In this document: piece after piece, positions 8,707 through 17,282 of the stretch
Numbering within the stretch: the first letter of the stretch is position 1
Layout: every line of letters starts with the position of its first letter
NCBI GenBank assembly: GCA_022827835.1
Contig: JAJEIO010000027.1
Span: forward strand, 1 to 32,986
Direction: 5' to 3'
Length of the DNA: 32,986 nucleotides
Origin: Candidatus Latescibacterota bacterium
GTDB taxonomy: Bacteria; Latescibacterota; UBA2968; UBA8231
Program-made: the position numbers and the translations under genes
The notes under the pieces: model-generated
Database searches by the model: none
Seen by the model: the letters and a program-made list of their open reading frames with translations, nothing else
What the model was told of the DNA's origin: nothing

Positions 8707-11403
8707 ATGAACGAACCATTAAAAGTATTCATTACTTATTCACATAAAGATGCAGACTATAAGGAAGAATTACGAAGACGCCTTGCTGTGATGGAACAAC
8801 AAGGTATGATAACGCTTTGGGATGATAACGAAATTCTACCAGGTGACGAGTGGTATAAAGATATCTCCGACAACCTTACAGATTCGGATATTCTGCTATA
8901 TCTCGTCTCCGCGTCGAGTCTTGTCTCTAAAAACTGCAACAAGGAATTGGGCGAAGCACTAGGTTCTGATATAAGAGTCATTCCTATTATTCTTGAGAGT
9001 TGTGATTGGCAGAATCATCAACTCCGAGACAATCAGGCTTTGCCTGATAAAGGTAAGCCTATTAACGAATGGGATCCAGAGAGCAAAGCTTGGCAAAATG
9101 TGGCAGATGGTATTCGAAAAGTCGTTAATAAAATGCAAGCTCATATATGTGATATTGTCAAGGAAGAAACATTATCTGAGTGGGTATTTCAACAGGGTAA
9201 TTTTCTGATGACGATAGGGCAGATGGATAGGGCAATAGAAGCCTACTCCCATGCAATCGAACTCAATCCTCTCCGTGCCGATATTTATAATAATCGTGGC
9301 GTTTCTTACTTCATAAAAGGCGAATATGAATTTTCTATCTCAGACTATAACAAGGCGATAAATCTGAACTCGAGTGATGCTGTAGTTTATAACAACCGTG
9401 GTAATGCTTACCATGATAAAGGCGATTTTGATCGTGCTATTACAGACTATGCTAAAGCGATAGATCTCGATCCAAGATTTACTGTAGCCTATAACAACCG
9501 TGGCAATACTTATGCTAGCAAAGGCGATATTAAAAATGCTATCGCAGATTACAGTAAGGTTATAGACTTGGAACCAGATAATGCGGAGGCTTACTTTAAT
9601 CGCGGTAGTAATTATCGTACGCAAGGCGGTTTTGATCGTGCTATTGCAGACTATACTAAAGCGATAGATCTGAATCCAGAGTTTGCTGCGGCTTATAACA
9701 ATCGTGGCAATGCCTACTGCGACAAAGGCGGTTTTGATCGTGCTATTGCAGACTATACTAAAGCGATAGATCTGAATCCAGAGTTTGCTGTAGCCTATAA
9801 CAATCGTGGCTCTACTTACTGCGACAAAGGTGATCTTGATCATGCTATTACAGATCACAGTAAGGCAATAGATCTGAATCCAGATTACGCTGAGGCCTAT
9901 AACAATCGCGGCAATGCTTACATCCGTAAAGGCGGTTTTGATCGTGCTATTGCAGACTATACTAAAGCGATAGATCTGAATCCAGAGTTTGCTGTAGCCT
10001 ATAACAATCGTGGCTCTACTTATGTAAGCAAAGGCGGTTTTGATCGTGCTATTGCAGACTATACTAAAGCGATAGATCTGAATCCAAATAGTACCGAGGC
10101 TTATTTCAATCGCGGTATATGTCACTTGTACTTGCAGAATTGGCAAGAAGCTAAAACAGACCTGCTAATTGCCAAGAAGATGAGGGTAGATATTATTGCG
10201 ATATTTCGTAATACCTATGGAACCATTGAGGCTTTTAATCGAATAAATAATGTCCAGTTGCCAAAAGACATAACAGTTATGCTAACACAACGGCGACGGA
10301 GCCGTTTTTCCAAGAAGCAGGCTATCCTCGCAGTGCCGAGGGATACTATACATCCTATGACACAACAGCAACAGACTCATTTTCCCGAGACACAAAATGA
10401 CACATCTCTTGATTCACCTGATGTGGTAAATCTGCGTGAAAGACTCTGCAACTCCGGCATGCCGTTGACACAATATGTCAAGGCGCGGTCCTATTTCGGT
10501 ATTAGAACAGGTAGGGACGAAGTATTTGTTGTAGATAGCGCGACACGGGATGAACTTATTGCAGAGCATCCTTCATCCGCTGATATTTTGAAGCCGTTTT
10601 TGCACGGGCGGGATATAAGACGCTGGCAAGTAGAAGGACAGGGTTTGTGGTTGATCTTTGCCTACCGAGGAATAGAGATAAGTAGTTATCCCGCCATTCA
10701 GAAACACTTAAAAAAATACAGGGACTCCCTAGGCAAAAGGACGGGTGAACAGAAATGGTACGAGCTACAAGCAGCTCTCGGCGACTCCAAGCGTTTTACG
10801 CAGACGAAGCTCGTCTGTCCAAATCTCTATAACCACCAGACCTTCGCCGTTGAGACTGATGGTTTTTACTGTGGGCATACATGCTACCTTATCCCAACAG
10901 AGGAAACGTGGTTATGCGGCGTCCTCAATTCCCGCGTTGTGGAGTGGTTTTATTCACAAGTGTCGGACCAATTAACAGGCGATAAACTTCGGGCGATCAG
11001 TGGCTATATGCAGCAGATTCCTATTCCTGATATTACGTCAACGCAAAAGGAGCTGATCGGCAAGATCGTTGATTATCTAATCTATCTCCAGAAACAGCCG
11101 ACTACAAATAGTAAGGACTTGGCATACGCCCGAGATTACGTAATGCTCAAATATTTTGAGAGGATAATCGACGGACTGGTTTATGAGTCCTATCTGTCTG
11201 AAGAACTTCATCAGGGTGGTAAACACTTCTTCGAACCGCTATCGGACGAACAGTTACCTCAACCTGAAGAGATTCAGGGTGATAAAATGTCTGCGTTTCG
11301 GGACATCTTTGAGCACCTATACGAAAAAACGCATCCGATCCGAAAGAACCTCTTCTTTCTCGATAGTTTAAAATCTATCCGTATCATTGAGGGTAAAGCA
11401 TGA
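8707..11403 (+). CDS. TIR-TPR protein with type IIG restriction-enzyme-like target-recognition C-terminus
   Basis: An 898-residue three-part protein. Residues 5-140 form a bacterial TIR domain (VFITYSHKDADYKEEL; WDDNEILPGDEWY; CNKELGEAL), with E80 as candidate NADase glutamate. Residues about 160-500 are ten TPR units of 34 residues. Residues about 575-795 match the TaqI/Eco57I-type specificity region: FGIRTGRDEVFVVD, KPFLHGRDIRRW, YPAIQKHLKKYRD, KLVCPNLYNH, YLIPTEETWLCGVLNSRV and the final IPIPD. The tail (810-898), with HPIRKNLFFLDS, resembles the C-termini of type IIG-like enzymes next to AAA ATPases. No methyltransferase motif (FxGxG, NPPY) or PD-(D/E)XK motif was found. GGAGG at 8695-8699 supports ATG 8707. 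The gene is notably AT-rich and overlaps the ATPase gene by ATGA. Inferred role: recognition of DNA or its modification state, triggering TIR activity. Confidence 0.85.
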   Translation: MNEPLKVFITYSHKDADYKEELRRRLAVMEQQGMITLWDDNEILPGDEWYKDISDNLTDSDILLYLVSASSLVSKNCNKELGEALGSDIRVIPIILESCDWQNHQLRDNQALPDKGKPINEWDPESKAWQNVADGIRKVVNKMQAHICDIVKEETLSEWVFQQGNFLMTIGQMDRAIEAYSHAIELNPLRADIYNNRGVSYFIKGEYEFSISDYNKAINLNSSDAVVYNNRGNAYHDKGDFDRAITDYAKAIDLDPRFTVAYNNRGNTYASKGDIKNAIADYSKVIDLEPDNAEAYFNRGSNYRTQGGFDRAIADYTKAIDLNPEFAAAYNNRGNAYCDKGGFDRAIADYTKAIDLNPEFAVAYNNRGSTYCDKGDLDHAITDHSKAIDLNPDYAEAYNNRGNAYIRKGGFDRAIADYTKAIDLNPEFAVAYNNRGSTYVSKGGFDRAIADYTKAIDLNPNSTEAYFNRGICHLYLQNWQEAKTDLLIAKKMRVDIIAIFRNTYGTIEAFNRINNVQLPKDITVMLTQRRRSRFSKKQAILAVPRDTIHPMTQQQQTHFPETQNDTSLDSPDVVNLRERLCNSGMPLTQYVKARSYFGIRTGRDEVFVVDSATRDELIAEHPSSADILKPFLHGRDIRRWQVEGQGLWLIFAYRGIEISSYPAIQKHLKKYRDSLGKRTGEQKWYELQAALGDSKRFTQTKLVCPNLYNHQTFAVETDGFYCGHTCYLIPTEETWLCGVLNSRVVEWFYSQVSDQLTGDKLRAISGYMQQIPIPDITSTQKELIGKIVDYLIYLQKQPTTNSKDLAYARDYVMLKYFERIIDGLVYESYLSEELHQGGKHFFEPLSDEQLPQPEEIQGDKMSAFRDIFEHLYEKTHPIRKNLFFLDSLKSIRIIEGKA
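9180..10140 (+). repeat. 102-bp tandem repeats encoding TPR units
   Basis: About ten 34-codon units. Four copies share a long nearly identical block starting GGCGGTTTTGATCGTGCTAT at 9625, 9727, 9931 and 10033, all in register with the 102-bp period. The near-identity at third codon positions points to recent duplication or gene conversion. Outer units (9180-9600) are more divergent. Confidence 0.9.
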
Positions 11404-12821
11404 GAATCACCGAAATTGAGATTAAAAACTTCAGAGCCTTTCGCGAAACTTGCTCAATCAACCTACATAAGAAAGGAAAAAACCTCCTAATTTATGGCGA
11501 AAACGGAAGTGGGAAATCATCGTTATACCTTGCACTAAAATTTTTCCTTGAATCTGGTGAAGATGATTCCTATATGTCCAAAAATCATCAGAACATTTTT
11601 ACCGAGGGAGATGATCGATACATAAAACTGCATATCCGTGCCGACCAACAGTCAAAAGAGCACATCTACGAATGGTCACAGAGTACTAATGAGACGAATG
11701 ACTCTCTAATTATTGAAGCATCAAAGACAAATGGATTCCTCGACTATAAGGCACTTCTGGAGACGCACTATGTTCATCGCAAAAGCGGTTCTGTGAATGT
11801 ATTCGATTTGCTGGTTGAGAATCTATTGGCCAATACCATCAACGACCTGACAGATCGGAGCCTTGCCGAAGATTGGGTTGACATTCAGCCTCCATTTCCA
11901 CGCCGAAGTGCAATATATCAGATTGCAATTCTTGAAGAACATATAGAGAATTTTAATCGAGAGTTAGCAAACAGATTAGAAGAATTACAAACGAAGGCAT
12001 CTGAGATTCTCGACAAATTTGGATACGATGTTGCTCTTGAGTTTGACTTTCAGGGGATTACATACAATCTCGATAAAAAGATACTTGACGGTAAGCAGAT
12101 TCTCTTGAAAATCAAATTCTTTGGAAGAGAGATTCTCACACACCATGACTTCCTAAACGAGGCGAAACTATCGGCGATCGCTATTTCTATCTATTTTTCG
12201 TCAATTCTGCTACAACCAGATAGCGACCTGAAGATTCTCGCGTTGGATGATGTATTGATTGGCTTGGATATGTCAAACCGTCTGCCAGTTTTAGACATTC
12301 TAAAAGAATACTTCTCAGATTATCAGATATTCTTTATGACCTATGATCGCGCTTGGTATGAGATTGTCAAACAACGAACGGCGGATAGCGGCGAATGGAA
12401 ATACGCTGAATTCTACTTCTCGAAAACTGACGAATACGAAATTCCGATCTATGTGGAAGATCGAGCGTATCTCGAAAAGGCGAAAGAGTATTTCGACACC
12501 AATGACTACAAGGCCTGTGCAATTTACCTTCGCACAGCCTTTGAAGTAGCAATCAAGAGATTCTGTAATAAGAAGAATCTCAAAGTCAGATACTGCGAAA
12601 ATCCGAAAGACCTGACAAGCGAAGATTTCTGGCAGCCAATAAAAGAAGGGAAGAGAAAAGATGGGACTCCCTTTTTAGATCAGACACGCATTGGCGAGAT
12701 TGAACTGTACCGAAGTATTATCCTAAACCCGATCAGCCACTCTCGCATTGTATCCGTCGCCAAAAAAGAGATTTCCGAGGCAATAGAAGCAGTAGAGAAA
12801 CTTGAAGCTGAGTTGAAGTAA
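11400..12821 (+). CDS. SMC/RecF-like ABC ATPase partner of the TIR system
   Basis: A 473-residue ATPase. Walker A GENGSGKS is at 33-40 and follows the RecF/SMC-type opening ITEIEIKNFRAFRE. The ABC signature is degenerate, FLNEAKLSAIAIS (251-263); Walker B is LKILALDD (277-284) with D-loop GLD (288-290), and the switch-histidine position reads TYDRAW. A helical stretch (about 175-205) replaces the long coiled coil of true SMC proteins. Residues 355-473 form an alpha-helical C-terminal domain (YLRTAFEVAIKRFC ... ILNPISHS) of the kind fused to defence ATPases, perhaps HEPN/DUF4145-like, though the spacing does not fit the classical R-x4-6-H motif. Its ATG overlaps the upstream stop by 4 nt. It may gate or power the TIR protein, like the ATPases of restriction-type defence pairs. 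Confidence 0.85.
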   Translation: MRITEIEIKNFRAFRETCSINLHKKGKNLLIYGENGSGKSSLYLALKFFLESGEDDSYMSKNHQNIFTEGDDRYIKLHIRADQQSKEHIYEWSQSTNETNDSLIIEASKTNGFLDYKALLETHYVHRKSGSVNVFDLLVENLLANTINDLTDRSLAEDWVDIQPPFPRRSAIYQIAILEEHIENFNRELANRLEELQTKASEILDKFGYDVALEFDFQGITYNLDKKILDGKQILLKIKFFGREILTHHDFLNEAKLSAIAISIYFSSILLQPDSDLKILALDDVLIGLDMSNRLPVLDILKEYFSDYQIFFMTYDRAWYEIVKQRTADSGEWKYAEFYFSKTDEYEIPIYVEDRAYLEKAKEYFDTNDYKACAIYLRTAFEVAIKRFCNKKNLKVRYCENPKDLTSEDFWQPIKEGKRKDGTPFLDQTRIGEIELYRSIILNPISHSRIVSVAKKEISEAIEAVEKLEAELK

Positions 12822-12864
12822 GAAGTGAAAACTATGACGTTGCCCTGTCGTTGGAAGCTACCTT

Positions 12865-13449
12865 ATGCCTAATACGCCCCTCGTCGTCCTAATCGGCGAC
12901 TCGATTCGCATGGGTTATCAGGATCATGTCGCTAGCCAATTGGCGGGCCGAGCCGAGGTCTGGGTCCCCAAAGAGAACGGCGGCGACAGCCGCAATGTGC
13001 TCGCCCATCTGGACCAGTGGATTTTCTCTCGCCAGCCGGACCTGGTACACGTCAATTGTGGGTTGCACGATTTGAAGCGGGCCTTTGGTGCAGAATCCGA
13101 AGTTCCCTTGGACGAATACGGGCGCAACGTGCGCCAGCTACTGCAAAGACTGCAACGCGAGTTGGACGGGGCCGTCGTCTGGGCCACAACTACGCCGGTG
13201 GACGAGACTTGGCATCATCAGAATAAGGGCTTCGACCGCTTGGAGGCCGATGTAGACGCCTACAACGCGGCGGCCCGCGCCGTGGCAGAGGATCTAGGCG
13301 TGCCGATTGACGACCTCTTTGCCGTTGTTCAACGCGAGGGAAAGGCGCGGCTTTTGACCCAAGATGGGGTGCATTTTACCGAGGAGGGGTCGCAGCTGTT
13401 GGGACGTGTGGTGGCTGAATGCGTTTGGGGGCATCTGTCGGACCGCTAA
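12865..13449 (+). CDS. SGNH/GDSL-family hydrolase
   Basis: A 194-residue esterase/lipase-like protein. Block I is IGDSIRMGY with nucleophile S13; block III is degenerate, CGLHDLKR (GxND with His for Asn); block V is D167-x-x-H170 in DGVHFTEEG. No signal peptide is visible, so it acts in the cytoplasm. Such enzymes remove acetyl or other acyl groups from sugars and lipids. It lies just after the defence-type insertion and 2 bp before the TPP enzyme, and its GC content is again that of the metabolic flanks, marking the right edge of the insertion. Confidence 0.85.
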   Translation: MPNTPLVVLIGDSIRMGYQDHVASQLAGRAEVWVPKENGGDSRNVLAHLDQWIFSRQPDLVHVNCGLHDLKRAFGAESEVPLDEYGRNVRQLLQRLQRELDGAVVWATTTPVDETWHHQNKGFDRLEADVDAYNAAARAVAEDLGVPIDDLFAVVQREGKARLLTQDGVHFTEEGSQLLGRVVAECVWGHLSDR

Positions 13450-13451
13450 CC

Positions 13452-15326
13452 ATGGAAGCGACCGTAGCGCAACTAGCACAGACGCGGCAGGAGCGAGCGC
13501 AGGAAATCGCTGCAGCCGGAGATCTTGGGGTGCTGGGCCGCCGCATCGATACTACGGTATCCGAGGCGCTAGTCCTGGGGCTTTGGTTGCAAGGCGTCAG
13601 GACTTTCTTTTGCGTCTTTGGCCACGGCTCGACTGAGATCGGCGAGGTCTTGCGGATTTATCAGGACGCTGGGCTAGTGCGCGTCTGTGGGGTGCGCAGC
13701 GAAATTGAGGCGTCGCACGCGGCAGCGGCCCTGCGCTGGGTGTGCGGCGAAAAGGCTGCGGTCGTCACCTCGATTGGTCCGGGAGCACTGCAAGCGCTGG
13801 CGGCCTCTATTGTCCCGCGCTCGGATGGGTTGGGCGTCTGGTATCTGCTCGGGGACGAGACAACCCAAGACGAAGGCCCGAACATGCAGCAGATTCCCGG
13901 GACCGAACAAAACGCCTTCCTGCGGCTGTTTGGCACCATGAGCCGGACGTACTCGTTGCACACGCCGCTGGCGCTTGCCACTGTGCTGCGGCGCGGACTT
14001 AACGCGGTGGATCATCCGCATCAGGCCGAGCCGTTTTTTTTGCTCTTACCGCTCAACGTGCAACCGGCGGAACTGGCGCAATTCAACTTGGACGAGCTGC
14101 CCGTGGGCGCACCGCCGCCGTTGGGTGCGGCCGCGGATGAGGGCCGCTACGCAGAGGCGGCAGCCGCCATTGCCGCGGCCGAGCGCGTCGTCGTCAAGGT
14201 TGGCGGCGGTGCGCGTGGGGCCGGGGCGGAGTTGGCTGAGTTGTTGGAGCTAGCCGACGCAGTGGCTGTGACCAGTCCCCTAGTCTCCGGAGTCTTGCCG
14301 TACGACCATCCGCGCAACATGACCGTCGGTGGGAGCAAAGGGTCGATTTGCGGTAACTATGCGATGGAGGAAGCTGATTTCTTGATCGCCGTTGGCTCGC
14401 GCTTTGTCTGCCAGTCCGATTCGTCGCGCACGGGCTATCCGCGCGTGCAGGGAGTCGTCAATATCAACGCCGATCCAGAAACTGCTACTCACTACGGCAA
14501 GACTATGGCCTTGGTCGGCGATGCGGCCGGGACGCTGCGGAAATTGAATCGCGCGCTCAGCGCGAGTCGCGTGCAAAACGGCTCTCCTTCGGCTTGGTTG
14601 CAAGCCTGTAGCGACAAGAAGCGGGAGTGGGCGGAGTTCAAGGCCGTGCGCTATCGCAAGTCGGTGCTGTACGACGAGATGTGGGACGCGGAGGTCATGA
14701 CGCAGCCGATGGCCATTAAGGTGGCCACGGATTGGGCGCGCGCCCGCGATGCGGTGTGTTTTTTTGACGCCGGCGACGTGCAGGCCAATGGCTTCCAAGT
14801 CGTAGAGGACGACCGCTTGGGCCGCACCTTTACCGAGACTGGGGCCAGCTATATGGGTTTTGCAGTCTCGGCGCTGTTGGCCACGGCGGTAGCTACTGAG
14901 CCGTTCTACGGGTTGGCTATTAGCGGCGATGGCTCTTTCACCATGAATCCGCAGGTGCTCATCGACGGGGTAGAGCACGGAGCGACCGGGTGCATTCTGC
15001 TGTTGGATAACCGGCGGATGGGCGCGATCTCGGGTTTGCAATTGGCCCAGTACGGGGCTGACTGTGGCACTTGGGACCGCGTGGCTGTTGACTACGTGGC
15101 TTGGGCGAGTGCAGTAGAGGGCGTGGTCGCGTTGAGCGGCGGGTATTCGCCCGAGTCGCTGGAAAGGGCGTTGGACCAGGCGCGGGCGCACGGCGGCTTG
15201 TCGCTGATACACGTCCCCGTTTATTTCGGACCAGATGAGCGCGGGAGCTTGGGGGCCTTTGGCCGCTGGAACGTCGGCAACTGGTGCGCCGATACCGAGG
15301 CGCTACGCCACGAGATTGGACTCTGA
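13452..15326 (+). CDS. Thiamine-diphosphate enzyme, IolD/acetolactate-synthase-like
   Basis: A 624-residue TPP enzyme with three domains: Pyr (about 35-200), central FAD/DHS-like (about 235-390) and PP (about 435-600). E84 in VRSEIEASHAA is the likely TPP-activating glutamate; GDGSFTMNP (492 onward) to LLLDNRRMG is the Mg/diphosphate-binding GDG-DN motif. The FGHGSTEIGE segment recalls FGHGNV of IolD, the trihydroxycyclohexanedione hydrolase of inositol breakdown, and the length fits IolD better than acetolactate synthase. With Gfo/Idh, TIM-barrel isomerase and MDR genes nearby, a cyclic-polyol or inositol-like pathway is possible but not shown. ATG 13452 follows the hydrolase stop by 2 bp. 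Confidence 0.83.
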   Translation: MEATVAQLAQTRQERAQEIAAAGDLGVLGRRIDTTVSEALVLGLWLQGVRTFFCVFGHGSTEIGEVLRIYQDAGLVRVCGVRSEIEASHAAAALRWVCGEKAAVVTSIGPGALQALAASIVPRSDGLGVWYLLGDETTQDEGPNMQQIPGTEQNAFLRLFGTMSRTYSLHTPLALATVLRRGLNAVDHPHQAEPFFLLLPLNVQPAELAQFNLDELPVGAPPPLGAAADEGRYAEAAAAIAAAERVVVKVGGGARGAGAELAELLELADAVAVTSPLVSGVLPYDHPRNMTVGGSKGSICGNYAMEEADFLIAVGSRFVCQSDSSRTGYPRVQGVVNINADPETATHYGKTMALVGDAAGTLRKLNRALSASRVQNGSPSAWLQACSDKKREWAEFKAVRYRKSVLYDEMWDAEVMTQPMAIKVATDWARARDAVCFFDAGDVQANGFQVVEDDRLGRTFTETGASYMGFAVSALLATAVATEPFYGLAISGDGSFTMNPQVLIDGVEHGATGCILLLDNRRMGAISGLQLAQYGADCGTWDRVAVDYVAWASAVEGVVALSGGYSPESLERALDQARAHGGLSLIHVPVYFGPDERGSLGAFGRWNVGNWCADTEALRHEIGL

Positions 15327-15387
15327 TCCGCAGATGAGCGCAGATTCGGATCGTCTTGCAAATCCTATCTGCGTTTATCTGCGGATT
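15325..15387. repeat. Imperfect inverted repeat with ATCTGCG units
   Basis: ATCCGCAGAT-GAG-CGCAGAT (15326-15345) is the reverse complement of ATCTGCG-TTT-ATCTGCGGAT (15367-15386), apart from an opposed GAG/TTT triplet. It fills most of the gap between the TPP enzyme and the dehydrogenase and overlaps the former's stop codon. Similar ATCTGCG-rich intergenic repeats occur in many environmental bacteria. There is no T tract, so it is not a classical terminator. Confidence 0.75.
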
Positions 15388-15406
15388 ATCTAATGGAGGA
15401 AATCGC

Positions 15407-16420
15407 ATGAAAATTGCCATGTTGCACGGTCCGCGAGATTTGCGGATTGAAGATTTGACGCTGGACACGGAGAATTTGGAGGACGACCAGATTTGGGTGG
15501 AGACGGAGATTACGGGATTTAAGATCGGCACCGACCGAGGCAACTACGAAGGGGCCGAACAGGTGCCCGGGGCACCGGATTTTCCGCGCTGGGTGGGCGA
15601 CAGCAACCTAGGCGTGGTGCGCGGGGTCGGCAGCAAGGTCACTAAGTTCGCAGTGGGAGATCGGGTGGTGTCGCGGCATCCCCATCAGTCGGCGTACGTG
15701 GCGCGGGACAGCGAGAGCATCGTGCATGTGCCGGACGGGGTTGCGGCCGAAGACGCGGTATTCGCCCATTTGTACGCCTTGAGCATGCATTGCTACACCA
15801 AGGCGTTTTTCGCGCCCGGCGAGACCGTGGCCGTGGTGGGCTTGGGCGTCTTGGGGCTGGGGGCCGTGGCGCTAGGCCCGCTTTTTGGCGCGCGGGTCGT
15901 GGGGCTGGGCAACAGTCAGGTGCGCTTGGACATGGCGCGCCAGATGGGGGCGCACGAGGCCCTGTTGTCGGACGATCCCGAGTTGGAGGCCAAACTGGAC
16001 GAATTCACCCACGGGCAGGGAATCGACTTGGTGATCCTGACGGCCAACCCTTGGCCGGCGTATCGCACGGCGATGGAAGTAGTCCGAACCAACGGACGGG
16101 TGTCCATCGTCAGCCTCCCAGGACGGGGCGAAGAGGCGCTGGATTTTAACCCGTTGGACATGCGCTGGTTTTACTTCAAAGGCGTTTCAATCTGTGCGGT
16201 CAACGATCGGGCCGGGTCGCTGTTTCCGCCGCCGGAAGGAGATCACTTTGACAACGACGGCCGCTGCGTCCACGTGCTCTCGCTGATGCAGGAGGGCAAG
16301 CTCCAGCCGAGTCGCTTGGTCACCCACCGGCTGCACTACTCGGACATGGTCCAAGCCTACGAAATGGCGTATCACCGCGAGAAAAACATGCTCAACGTGG
16401 TGTTCAACTGGAAGGACTGA
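15407..16420 (+). CDS. Medium-chain alcohol dehydrogenase-like oxidoreductase
   Basis: A 337-residue MDR-superfamily protein with GVGSKVTKFAVGDRV in the GroES-like domain and the dinucleotide motif GLGVLG at 145-150. No cysteine occurs at the usual first zinc-ligand position and the four-Cys structural lobe is absent, so it probably works without zinc. TGGAGG upstream of ATG 15407 is a good ribosome-binding site; codons from 15356 lie in the inverted repeat and are rejected. It is followed 3 bp later by the second PhyH protein, suggesting joint oxidation steps on one substrate. Only distantly similar to the MDR protein at 5078. Confidence 0.85.
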   Translation: MKIAMLHGPRDLRIEDLTLDTENLEDDQIWVETEITGFKIGTDRGNYEGAEQVPGAPDFPRWVGDSNLGVVRGVGSKVTKFAVGDRVVSRHPHQSAYVARDSESIVHVPDGVAAEDAVFAHLYALSMHCYTKAFFAPGETVAVVGLGVLGLGAVALGPLFGARVVGLGNSQVRLDMARQMGAHEALLSDDPELEAKLDEFTHGQGIDLVILTANPWPAYRTAMEVVRTNGRVSIVSLPGRGEEALDFNPLDMRWFYFKGVSICAVNDRAGSLFPPPEGDHFDNDGRCVHVLSLMQEGKLQPSRLVTHRLHYSDMVQAYEMAYHREKNMLNVVFNWKD

Positions 16421-16423
16421 AGT

Positions 16424-17263
16424 ATGGAGCTGCTGCCGACGACCAATGCCGACGGGCGGGACGTCATCCCGATGACCGAGGCCCAGAAGTACCTCTTCGA
16501 CCTCAAGGGATTTGTCCTTTTGCCCGCGCTGTTGAGCGAAGAAGAGCTGGTGGCGATTCGCGCTCACCAGATGAAATTTCTCTACGAGCGCGAGTCCCTG
16601 CCGCCGGACGAGCGCGACAATCACGGCGGCCCGTCGCAGATCTTGCTCGACCATCCGGCGGTAGTGGGCGTGCTCAACGAAGTGCTCTCGCATCAGGCAC
16701 TGGCCAGCGAAGACTGCTATGGGTTCCGCTACGACCACACCTATACCAGCCATCGCCAAGCCGGGCACGACAACTTCGGCCCGCACGGCGGCGGCGGGTA
16801 CTTCAACTTTCGCGGCAACTCGCACATCTACCAGATGCAGCCGGGCAAGGTGCATTCCGGGCTGACGCGGGTGGTGTGGGAACTCAACGAAGTCGGCGAG
16901 GGCGATGGGGGCACGCTTTTTCTGCCGGGCAGCCACAAGGCCGCCTTCCCCCGGCCCGACGAGCTGAGCGAGCGCGACAGTGCGCTGTGGGAGAGCTATA
17001 CCTGCCCGGCTGGTTCGGTCGTGATTTTCACTGAAGCCCTGTGCCATTCGGGCACGCGCTGGACCAACGAGCAGCGCGACCGGCTGAGCTTGTTCACCTG
17101 CTACGACACCGTCAACTCCAAGTGGGGCAAAGGCTGTCCGTCGGCCGAAGTGATCGCCTCGTTCCCAGAGAAGCGCCGCACGCTCTTCCGGGGCGTGTGG
17201 CACGGGATGAGCGACGTGCCCGGCATCAACAAGTACTACGAAGCAGCTAACCAAGCCGTTTGA
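16424..17263 (+). CDS. PhyH-superfamily dioxygenase-like protein with non-canonical metal motif
   Basis: A 279-residue protein with PhyH landmarks GDGGTLFLPGSHK (161-172) and distal ALCHSGTRW (H208), followed by R218/R220. The expected H-x-D metal motif is not found: the nearest candidates are H121-G-G in FGPHGGGGYF and H134-I-Y. A Gly or Ala in place of that Asp is the hallmark of Fe(II)/2-oxoglutarate halogenases such as WelO5 and SyrB2, but HGGG is also seen in a widespread PhyH subfamily of environmental bacteria, so halogenation is only a possibility. Starts 3 bp after the dehydrogenase stop and ends 19 bp before polA. Confidence 0.8.
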   Translation: MELLPTTNADGRDVIPMTEAQKYLFDLKGFVLLPALLSEEELVAIRAHQMKFLYERESLPPDERDNHGGPSQILLDHPAVVGVLNEVLSHQALASEDCYGFRYDHTYTSHRQAGHDNFGPHGGGGYFNFRGNSHIYQMQPGKVHSGLTRVVWELNEVGEGDGGTLFLPGSHKAAFPRPDELSERDSALWESYTCPAGSVVIFTEALCHSGTRWTNEQRDRLSLFTCYDTVNSKWGKGCPSAEVIASFPEKRRTLFRGVWHGMSDVPGINKYYEAANQAV

Positions 17264-17282
17264 CGCGACGAAAGAATTCTGC

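Noticed and set aside
8707..8760. Sequencing frameshift fusing separate TIR and restriction genes
   Set aside because: The frame runs unbroken through TIR, TPR and recognition regions with homogeneous AT-rich codon use; no internal start with a strong Shine-Dalgarno was evident at the domain joins.
9180..10140. Regular repeats resembling a CRISPR array
   Set aside because: The period is 102 bp, in frame within one long gene, and encodes TPR units; there are no short repeats with unique spacers.
9340..10146. Minus-strand open frame of 268 codons with a repetitive product
   Set aside because: It is the mirror of the TPR repeats and has no independent support.
14280..15212. Minus-strand open frame of 310 codons
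   Set aside because: It lies wholly within the TPP enzyme gene; the + strand product has clear catalytic motifs.
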